Shown here: piece by piece, positions 28,464-37,200 of the stretch
How positions within the stretch are numbered: position 1 is the stretch's first letter
Layout: the number at the start of each line of letters is the position of its first letter
Source of the DNA: Dorea sp. D27
GTDB taxonomy: Bacteria; Bacillota; Clostridia; Lachnospirales; Lachnospiraceae
Assembly (NCBI RefSeq): GCF_001185345.1
Contig: NZ_KQ236743.1
Coordinates: forward strand, 622,857-686,856
Reading direction: 5' to 3'
DNA: 64,000 bases
Notes under the pieces: model-generated
Told to the model about the DNA's origin: nothing
Seen by the model: only the letters and a program-made list of their open reading frames with translations
Database searches by the model: none
Position numbers and translations under genes: made by a program

Positions 28464-31400
28464 CTAGCTCGTACCTCCAGATTTGACGAAGGGAAGAGCA
28501 TTAAAGGTTACACCGTCTATCGTATAAGTTTTCGGAACCATCTTGATAGCGGTCGTATCGATACCGTTACGCACCTCGATGCGTTCTGTTTTCGTGAGGT
28601 CCTTTTCCAAACGGAACATTTCGTCGTTGTTATAATAACCGGCAAATTCCTCTGTCGTCATCACGGTCTTCATGCCGGTGGCAGGATTGGAGACTTCCAG
28701 GCCGTTCACTGACATGAGTACGTTCGTGACGATGTCAGGATAATCATACATGCCTATCTGTGCGAACAGAGCTTTCCAGCCATTGGCGGTAAGCTCCGTC
28801 TCCGCCGTCTTCCCTTCTACGGATGTGACCCTGTTTATAATGCCTTCCAATGCCACCTGGATTTCGGATCTATTCTTCAGCACGTCATCAGAGAGCGAAT
28901 CCATATTTTTAGACAGGTTGTCAAGAGAATCTCCCGCGCCTTCGACGGCGAGACTTATGTCATCGATACTCTGCGTTATCCGGGAAAGATTCGTGTCTAT
29001 GGTGCTGTCTGAAATGTAGTAGGCGCGCCCTTCCTCCTTCTCGGCGTATCCGCCCGAAAGGCTGCTGTCGTACAGCGTGTACCAATCGCTGCCGTCCGCC
29101 GATACTTCCAGCTTGTGGTTGAAGATTCTTTCGTCGAGATAATAGTGCCATACGGTAATCTTATCTATGTCCGGATACACTTCTCCGAGATCTAGCTGCA
29201 TACATTTTTTACCGGACGCTGCCGTGATGAAGGAAGTGCTTACAGGAGCATCGTTATCGTCCAGCGCTATGAGGAAATCATCGGTGTAGGCTTTTAGATT
29301 GGCAAGTTCAATATTGTTGCCATTTTGGTCATACGCTTCAGGGGTCAGGCTGAAGGCTATGTTAGAACCGCCGGCCATTACCCGGCACTCTACCCAGTGG
29401 CTTAATGCATCGACGGAGCTCCCGTTCAGCCAGTCCCGGATGTAACGGATCGAAGTGGGAGGCGCGTCCTGCTTCCGGGTAACGGTGGAAGAGAGCTCTT
29501 CAGCGGTCTGAACCACTTCGGAGACCTTTCCGTCTACCGTCTCGACGGAGGCGGTGATGCCGTCTACTTTTTCTTTCAAGGTGGCCTTATCCCCTTTTGC
29601 ATTCCGTATCTCGGTCTCGACACCGTCCGCTTTCGTCTGGACGGAGGTGATGTTGTGTTCCGCGTCCTGTACCCGCTGAGTGATTTTGGACATGTCCGTA
29701 GTGAGAGTGCCTATATTTCCACTTAGGTCAGTAACGGAAGCCTCTATGGCCCCGGCCCGCTGTATCAGCTCGGACTTCGTGGTTTCCACCTGTTCGTTCG
29801 TGGCATAGGTCTCTGTGACCGTCTGGCGGAAAGAGGAGGCATCCTGCTCGGCCTCGGTCATGCGCTCAGCCAGTGTGCCGGTATCGGCCTGTACTTCCTT
29901 TACCATGTCGGTGATGCCGTTTAGGCTGATGTTGTGCTGGACGAGAAGGTCTACGATAGACTTGCTGACCGTACTGCCGGCTTCATCTTTAATTTCTACC
30001 AGATCGGTCCGCCACACCTTGTCGGTGATGGATTTTTCGACTGCGTCTAGGGTAGAGGATACCCCTTCCATCGTCGAGCCGAGACGGGAGATGTCATCGA
30101 TGATGGATGCGAAACGGACGTCCAGCCCTTCGCCGTTCAAGGTGATCTGTGCGGAATTCCAGACCGGATTGCCGTCTTTGTCGATGGAAGCGCCGGCTTC
30201 TTTCCAGTTGATCTTATCCTTGCCTACAGTGGAAGGTGCTATCATGTCATTCTTAATGAGGCCGTCAGATATGGCGGATGCCCGGATGCCGTCCTGGTCC
30301 ATGATGACTCCCGATCCGGCTGCGTCATATACGATAAAGCTGAAATTACCGTCGGCATCCTCGCCGAGCTGGAGCCGTACGCTGCCGTCCCTGCCGCGGA
30401 ATGTCTGGGTATTGCCGATGACGGACAGAGAACCATCTTCTGACAGGATATTGATCTGGTTCGTGTTGATGCTGCCGGCCTTCAGGTCGTTGACGGAGAT
30501 ATATTGTGCAACGACTTCTTTTAGAAATGCTTCCTCTATAGCCGCATTATCCGCGGTGAGGTTTATGATGATACCGGTCTCTGTGGAGGAGCTTCCGATA
30601 AGGGCATTCTTGATGGTGGATACGAGCGTGTCAAGCTGCTTGATGACGGCGCTGCCGGATACGATTTTGTCAGCAGCGATGAGCTGAGACTGCAGATACT
30701 GGAAAAATCCGTTTTCCGCATGGATATCGGAAGTCCGTATCATCTCGGCCTGCAGATTCTTCGCGACAATCATCTGTCCTGTGAGTGCCTGGAAATGCTG
30801 GTTGATCGTATTTGTCACTTTATTGTTAAATATAGTGGAAGAGAGGATCTTCTGAATGAGCCCTGTGGTGAGAGTCACCCCTTCATTGGCAGAAGAGCTT
30901 CCGGCAGAGCCGGAGATCCGGTTCTTGGATGTATTTCCCCCAAGCCCGAGAAGATAGGTCGTGTCGTAACGCTTGGAGCCTGTTTTTACCATATTGGAAA
31001 ATTCAATCCGCAGGTCGTTGTCCATGGACAGCGGGTTATAGCTGCAGGAGATGAGGCGGAGCTTTACGACATAATCGTCCTGGGTGCCAAGGTAGAGGAA
31101 ATCGCCGAGCTCCAGGTTGTCTGTATATTGCCTGTACTTGTACTGGGACAGGAAGTTGTCAAGGTCTGTAGCATAGACATACTGCGGCTGGCTGGAGATT
31201 TCCAGGTCCTGCACCGCGGCGTCGTAGAGCTTGAGCTGTTCGTCTACAGCCGTCACCTGGTCGTCGGAGCTTGTGAGGAACATGTTATCGTTCGTGTAAT
31301 CTGTGTCCCGGTATAGGCGGGACAGAGTGCGCAGTTCCTTTCTCGTAAACGGCTCGATTCCTTCCATCTTCCAGTTCTTCTTGTCCACGGAGTATGCAAG

Positions 31401-33065
31401 CTGCGTCCGCTGTTCCTGAAGCGCCTCCGCCAGTGCTTCTGCGGCCTCGTATTCCGTGGTGCGTTCGGCGAGGGCGTTGGCACAGGAGCCTGAGATGGTC
31501 TCGTCAAGCTGCATCACGATATCCAGATACTGCGAATGCATTTCCTCGTGCATATCTCTCGTGTGGGGCGGATAGGCATCTTCGTCTGCCTCTGTGTTCT
31601 GGGCATAATCTTCGTAAGGAATGTCATAATGGGCATCTTCCAGGGACTTCTTCTGAGACTGGTAGAAGTCGATGCTGGTCAGAAGCTCACTGATGCCGTA
31701 CAGCTTCCAGTCTGTCTTGTAGGAGTCGATATAAGGCAGTTCTCCTTCCGAGGTGGGGAGCTTTCGGTTCTCTACCTCGATGGTGATGCTCGGGAGGATG
31801 ACGTCACGTATCTGATAGTAGTCGTTGGCATCGGGAGAGCTCTTAAGCTTCTCCTCGTCAAAATCACCGTTTTTGTCCACGTAGTAAGATTCATAGCCTT
31901 TGAGCTGCGCTTCGTAATTGTCTCTGGCTTTCAGAAGGTTATCGTCACTGAACTTGTTCCATTCGGTGGAACAGTCGTCCAGAGGCAGCCGGTCCATCAG
32001 CTCCGACATGACGTTCAGCTGGCTGTTGTAGCTGCGGCTTAATTCCATGTATTCATACCTTTTGGATTCCGTATCTGAACGCCAGGCGCTGTATTTGGCT
32101 ATGAGTGATTCGCCCATGTAGTTTTCATTGAGGAAGCTTGACAGGTTTTCAATCATATTGCTGCCGAAGTTCACATATTCGATGCCGAGCTTGTCGTCCC
32201 CTTCCACGCGGTACCGTGTATAGACGCTGTTCTTGTCCACGGAGATGTCATTGGCATTCTGGAGATTGCGGAAGCCGACAGTCACGTTCGTATCTTTCCC
32301 GAGATTCTCCGGGCGGTAGGCGTTGATTGTCATCCTATTGATATCGAAGAGGATGAGACATTCGAAGAACTGTTCCACGTCCTGTGTCAGGAAGGAATAG
32401 ACGCTTTTGGAGTCCACGTCAAAGGTGCCGACTTCGTCTTTTAGCTGGACGACCTCTTCCACAAGTTCGCCGTCCCTATAGGAACGGTACACTTTCGGAA
32501 TCTCGTCGATGTGGCCGATGCTCCAGCCTTCGATGCCGGCAAAGGATAGGACCATGTGCAGCAGGCTCAGTTCTGGATGCTCTTTATCGCAGAATGTCAC
32601 CTGCTTTTTGGCGAATGGCACGTCGCCGATGTATTCTACATTGTCGGGGACGAGCATTTCGATGGAGTCTATCGTTCCGCAGTTGACCTTGAAGCCGAGG
32701 AGGTCGTTGTTTGTCAGCCCGATTTCCGCCGACTGGGCGGAGACTTTCTTATATTCTTCGTCCCCGTCATTTGAAATCTGCGGGGTGGACATGATGAACC
32801 ATCCGATACGTTCCACGTAGATGCACATGAAGTCGTTCAGCAGGTCGTACCCGGATGACTTGACTCTTCCCCGGCTGCTTCGGCCCGGGGCGAGGATGTA
32901 TCTGTCATAGGAAAATGACAGTTCCGCCGTATCGTTCAGGCTGAGCGTAAGGTTTACCGAGTCGGGGCGGATGCCGTTGAGGGGGCAGAGCAGCTCATGA
33001 TCCGGTGTTCCTAGATAGAAGTGAGGCGGGTCCGGCTGCTTATTGTTGTTGAACTGTATCTTCAT
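28464..33065 (-). CDS. tail-associated protein Tal (tail tip / minor structural protein)
   Basis: At 1533 residues it is of typical length for a siphophage tail tip protein. The N-terminal 380 residues resemble the Tal/prophage tail endopeptidase hub. Long helical coiled-coil regions follow (about 800-1180). A discoidin (F5/8 type C)-like carbohydrate-binding domain lies near 1190-1340 (WVECRVMAGG, then LEVSADGSDWYTLYDSS). A helical C-terminal part completes it. It starts 2 bases after the Dit stop, so the two are coupled. It would form the tail tip, contact the wall and hold the fibres. Confidence 0.85.
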   Translation of the reverse strand: MKIQFNNNKQPDPPHFYLGTPDHELLCPLNGIRPDSVNLTLSLNDTAELSFSYDRYILAPGRSSRGRVKSSGYDLLNDFMCIYVERIGWFIMSTPQISNDGDEEYKKVSAQSAEIGLTNNDLLGFKVNCGTIDSIEMLVPDNVEYIGDVPFAKKQVTFCDKEHPELSLLHMVLSFAGIEGWSIGHIDEIPKVYRSYRDGELVEEVVQLKDEVGTFDVDSKSVYSFLTQDVEQFFECLILFDINRMTINAYRPENLGKDTNVTVGFRNLQNANDISVDKNSVYTRYRVEGDDKLGIEYVNFGSNMIENLSSFLNENYMGESLIAKYSAWRSDTESKRYEYMELSRSYNSQLNVMSELMDRLPLDDCSTEWNKFSDDNLLKARDNYEAQLKGYESYYVDKNGDFDEEKLKSSPDANDYYQIRDVILPSITIEVENRKLPTSEGELPYIDSYKTDWKLYGISELLTSIDFYQSQKKSLEDAHYDIPYEDYAQNTEADEDAYPPHTRDMHEEMHSQYLDIVMQLDETISGSCANALAERTTEYEAAEALAEALQEQRTQLAYSVDKKNWKMEGIEPFTRKELRTLSRLYRDTDYTNDNMFLTSSDDQVTAVDEQLKLYDAAVQDLEISSQPQYVYATDLDNFLSQYKYRQYTDNLELGDFLYLGTQDDYVVKLRLISCSYNPLSMDNDLRIEFSNMVKTGSKRYDTTYLLGLGGNTSKNRISGSAGSSSANEGVTLTTGLIQKILSSTIFNNKVTNTINQHFQALTGQMIVAKNLQAEMIRTSDIHAENGFFQYLQSQLIAADKIVSGSAVIKQLDTLVSTIKNALIGSSSTETGIIINLTADNAAIEEAFLKEVVAQYISVNDLKAGSINTNQINILSEDGSLSVIGNTQTFRGRDGSVRLQLGEDADGNFSFIVYDAAGSGVIMDQDGIRASAISDGLIKNDMIAPSTVGKDKINWKEAGASIDKDGNPVWNSAQITLNGEGLDVRFASIIDDISRLGSTMEGVSSTLDAVEKSITDKVWRTDLVEIKDEAGSTVSKSIVDLLVQHNISLNGITDMVKEVQADTGTLAERMTEAEQDASSFRQTVTETYATNEQVETTKSELIQRAGAIEASVTDLSGNIGTLTTDMSKITQRVQDAEHNITSVQTKADGVETEIRNAKGDKATLKEKVDGITASVETVDGKVSEVVQTAEELSSTVTRKQDAPPTSIRYIRDWLNGSSVDALSHWVECRVMAGGSNIAFSLTPEAYDQNGNNIELANLKAYTDDFLIALDDNDAPVSTSFITAASGKKCMQLDLGEVYPDIDKITVWHYYLDERIFNHKLEVSADGSDWYTLYDSSLSGGYAEKEEGRAYYISDSTIDTNLSRITQSIDDISLAVEGAGDSLDNLSKNMDSLSDDVLKNRSEIQVALEGIINRVTSVEGKTAETELTANGWKALFAQIGMYDYPDIVTNVLMSVNGLEVSNPATGMKTVMTTEEFAGYYNNDEMFRLEKDLTKTERIEVRNGIDTTAIKMVPKTYTIDGVTFNALPFVKSGGTS

Positions 33066-33067
33066 GT

Positions 33068-34168
33068 CTAAGCACCTGCCTTCCTGGTCTCTCTGTAAGT
33101 GAGGGTGAAGGTACAGCCATCTGCCCAGAACAGGAATGCGTTCTCCCCGCTCATGAGCCTTGGCCAGTACATGTAATCCGTGTCCGCCACGCCCAGATCT
33201 GACAGCTTCACCATGCGGCCGATGTCATCGTAGATGAACAGGCTGTCCGCGTCGATGGTAACGGGCAGTTCCCGGTTGACGTCGAAGCAGAGGAAGCCTC
33301 CCCGGACGATGTAGTATTCATAAGTCGATGACACATAGCACGCAATGCATTTATGCTCCTGTCCGTAGGAATCCCGGTAGAGAAAGCAGAGCGCGGTATC
33401 ATCCCCGACCGTCAAGATATGCTGCCCATCCTCCGAAAGCTGGAATTCTGCCGCGTATCCGTGTGCGAGTGCGTAATCAGATACTTTCTCCTTCAGCTGT
33501 TCCATGAGCAGGGCGTTGGACTGGGCCGGAGCGAGCGTCCCCTCGTCATAGATGCAGCAGTCGGACAGGTTCAGGAAATAAGCCTGACCAGTCACGGACG
33601 GGGCCATGCGTATGACGGGATAGCAATATTCCTCTAGACGGTCATCATGGCTTGTGATAGTATAACAGGCTGTCTCTCCGGCACAGGCGACCGTGTGGAC
33701 GATGTCGTCCGTATATCCATACGGAGAGGAGCAGTCGAACATGAGCCGCAGGCCGTATATGTCGCCGGCTACGTGGAACGACTGGATATCCGAGAACTGC
33801 CCGTAGTAGTAACGGGGCATGCCATCTCCGTCGCCGTCATACTCAAAGGAGAGCAGTTCGGAAGAGACGGTAGAGGTGAGCCAGCGCGCCAACTCCCGGA
33901 TGTCGGAAGGGGTGATGATGCGCCCGGACTGATCGGCATATACGTCCGGATCCTTGATGATATGGAGCTCGAACTTCAGCTTGTCCCCGGGCCTCGTCCG
34001 TACGGTGCCGGGTTCGCTGCGGTAACGGTTCGTGTCCCCGTATTCGATATCCCTTGCAAAGGCGAAGTACGAATCCGGGTCCTGGTCGAAATCAACCCCA
34101 ATATAATGACTGTCCATATCGGACAGCCTTTTGTCTAAAAATATAAAGTCTTTAAAAGATTTGGCCAT
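33068..34168 (-). CDS. distal tail protein (Dit)
   Basis: Dit forms the hub ring joining tube and tip. I choose ATG 34168 (MAKSFKDFIFLDKRL), with AGGAGG upstream, giving 366 residues. The N-terminal belt domain (residues about 10-150) is typical: DFIFLDKRLSDMDSHYIGVDFD, then GDTNRYRSEPGT. It carries an inserted galectin-like beta region in the C-terminal half. The gene order tape measure - Dit - Tal is the canonical siphovirus order. The 66 bases between tape measure and Dit contain a GGGGTC palindrome. Confidence 0.82.
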   Translation of the reverse strand: MAKSFKDFIFLDKRLSDMDSHYIGVDFDQDPDSYFAFARDIEYGDTNRYRSEPGTVRTRPGDKLKFELHIIKDPDVYADQSGRIITPSDIRELARWLTSTVSSELLSFEYDGDGDGMPRYYYGQFSDIQSFHVAGDIYGLRLMFDCSSPYGYTDDIVHTVACAGETACYTITSHDDRLEEYCYPVIRMAPSVTGQAYFLNLSDCCIYDEGTLAPAQSNALLMEQLKEKVSDYALAHGYAAEFQLSEDGQHILTVGDDTALCFLYRDSYGQEHKCIACYVSSTYEYYIVRGGFLCFDVNRELPVTIDADSLFIYDDIGRMVKLSDLGVADTDYMYWPRLMSGENAFLFWADGCTFTLTYRETRKAGA

Positions 34169-34186
34169 ACAATTCCTCCTATTTGC

Positions 34187-34228
34187 AAAGGGGTCAGACC
34201 CCGGCTGCGCCAGGGGTCTGACCCCTTT
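34187..34228. repeat. GGGGTCAGACCCC palindrome inside the tail operon
   Basis: AAAGGGGTCAGACCCC (34187-34202) and its complement GGGGTCTGACCCCTTT (34213-34228) flank a small inner stem. It has the same core as the repeat at 19298 but is inserted between the Dit and tape-measure genes without a T tract. Confidence 0.9.
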
Positions 34229-34234
34229 CAAAAT

Positions 34235-37200
34235 TTACTTCAATTTACGGTAATCGTCTGATAATTCTGTAGACACAATCTGTGTCAGTTCTTTTCCAAG
34301 GGCCGGCAGTGCGGACTTCAGCTCGTCTACGATGTCTTTGTCTGCGTTTCCTTCGATGTTGAGCAGCGTGCCGAAGTTGAATTGTGCTTGCAGCCCTCGC
34401 TCCCCAGCCGGCTGATGTGCCCTGGCAGGAGCCGGAAGGTATAAGCCGGCCCCGGAGAGGAGCTGTGGCGCCCGTTCCGCCAGGTCCCACAGGTTCTCGG
34501 TCAGCCCGGATGGGATGACGCCGTCGCCCCGCTGAAGTGGAACGAGGATGCCGCCATCGGACTTGCGGATGACTATCTCTCCGGCGTGTACGAAGTCCGG
34601 GCCGCTTATCGGTACGGAACGGCTCCCTCTGCGGTAACCGGCGGAGCGCATCTTATTGAGCAGCCAGACGTTCTGAGAGTAGGTGCCGGAGTAATAGCCG
34701 CCTCCGCCCCAGTAGTTGTAGAGCTCCCGGCAGGCGGACATGGAAGAGTCGAAGTCGTGGGATTTGAGGCGGTCCACGATGGAGCTGTTGACGTTCAGCT
34801 TGTTCTTCGGATAGTAGTCCTTCTTATAACGGAACGGGATGCCGCCGTAAGCCGGGCTGTTCTGGGAGGGCGCCGGTTTGGCCGGAGCCCTGGCAACGGA
34901 GACAGACACGGTGGCGGAGATACCGCTACCGTCGGTCGTTGTACAGGTGATGACGGCGCTCCCTGCCTTGACGCCCTTGATGGTTCCCCCGGATACGGTG
35001 GCCGCCTTCGTGTTGGACGAGGTCCAGCGCAGCGTCTTGTTCGCCGCGTCTGTCGGACGGACTCTGGCAGATACGACAGCGGATTTCCCTTCGGTGAGCG
35101 AGAGGGAGGTGGTGCTCAGGGTAAGCTCAGCTACAGGCCGGTTGTTGAGGTCGGTCTCTTTGCTGATGTCCTCGATGATGGCATCGTGGGACGGGTTCTT
35201 GTTGATGGCCCCGGTATCCACGCCTGTGGTGGTGCCGGAAGCCTGGACGCTGCCCTGTGATGCGCTTCCTGCCTCCATCTGCCCGGCAGCGCCGGACTGG
35301 GTGCCCAGGTCCGTGATGTTCTGATGGAACCCGGAGCTTCCCGCGAATCCCGTATTGGCGATGATCTCATTGATCTTACCATACGCCTGGCCATACATGG
35401 ATACGACCTTGTTCAGCATATCCGCCACGACCTGTTCCTGCTTGCTGGCGTTATATGTCAGCTCGTCCATGGTAGAGTTGAGACTGTCTTTCAGCCCGGA
35501 GGACAGCTTGTCGTAACCACGGTCGATCATGTCGTCCGCATGGTCCTTCTTCAGTTCGGCAAGGTCTTCTTCCTTATCGGCAAGCTCTTGCTGTAGCCGC
35601 CTCAGCTCCGCCTGGGCAGAGGCGTTGTTGACGCCCTGGAGCGCGGATATCTGTGCTTTGAGCTGGTTGACAGACTTCGACCGGTCATTCAGCTTCTTGG
35701 AGAAATCATAATACTTCTTGTCCAGATCCAGCGCTTTCTGCCGTTTGTCATAGTAGTCATCCATGTAGTCTATCTCGGCCTTCATCTGGTCTTTGTACAT
35801 ATCGATGATCTTATCTTTGTAGTCCTGCACGTCACCAGCCGCGTCCTGGATGTCCTTGAGCATGTTCTTCTGGCTCTTCTCATAGTCTTCCTGGCTGAGT
35901 ATCCCGTTCTGGTACGCTTCATCCAGCTTCTTCAGCGCGGCTGTATATTCTGCCACCTTCTGCTTGGACGCGGCCATCTCCTGGCCGAGCAGCGCCAGGT
36001 TGGCGAGGCCATTGTCGGTGAGGGCGCCGCTCTCATCAAAGAAGGAATCCTTATCGAGCAGGGAGCGGAGATTCTTGGAACTGGAGATCGTTGCATCGAG
36101 ACCGTCTATGACTTCTTCAAACGGATTGGTAAACCGGGTCTCCCAGATGGACTTCTTCAGCTTCTCGTTATTCTCCATCAGGTCATAGATGTCGTAATCC
36201 AGTCCGGCAATCTCTTTGGCAAGGCTGTCGTACAGCTTAGAGCCTACATCGTAGACAGCCTGCTTCTTTACGAGCTGCTGCCTTAAGTCGTAGCTCTTCT
36301 GTATGGAGTCGTTGTTCAGGTCAATCTGCTTCTGATAGTCGGCCTCGGTCAGAGGCTCGCCTTTGGCTTCCTTGAGGCTCAGGAAATCTTTCAGGTTATC
36401 ACTTACCCTGTCCATATGGTCGAGGGTGTCCTCGAACCTCTTCCACGTGGCATCGAGTATCTTCTGCGTATAATCGGCAATCTTCTTCTGGGCGTCGTAC
36501 CACTCGTCGGAATACTGCTTGAGCGTGCCGGAGGATACCTGCTTCGCCAGCTCGTTCTGATACTGGGATAGGGCGGAATTCAGTTCGGATATCTGGTTGG
36601 CATAGCCGAAGTCGTCATTGTAGTCGAACCGGTTGCTGAAGTAGGAGTCGATGTTGCTAAGCTTCTTCATGGCAAGGTCGACGAGGTCTTTCTGCAGGTC
36701 GGCAATGTCTTTTTGAAGTCCGAGCGCCTTCTCATAGTATTTCTTGTAGTCGTCTATCTTGTCTTTTAAGCCTTCGTCCGTGATGGTGCTGACATCGTAG
36801 CTTCCGTTCTGCACCGCGTTCACCCAGGAACCGGATAAGCCGACGGCATTGGCCTTGCCCATGTAAGTGTCATATGCTTTCTGATAGGAGGAAAGGTTGC
36901 TTTTCGCCTTGGCGATGGCGCTGTCCACCTGTTTGTTCTGGGCGGTGAGGTTGTAGGAGAGCGTCTCTATCGAATCGGAGATCCTCTTGAACGCAGATTC
37001 CATGCGGTCGATAAGTATCTCAATCTGGTCGAACTCCTGTTTGAATTCCGTACCGCTTGCATACGCCCGCCCGGATAGGTGTCCGAGGCTGCCTTCGGCA
37101 TAAGAACTGCCCACGAGGCGCGCATGGGAGCCGGTCACATAGCCGTGGCTCAGCAGAGCCTCCGACTGCTTGTGGTTGAAGACGATGTCCCCGGCCTTTA

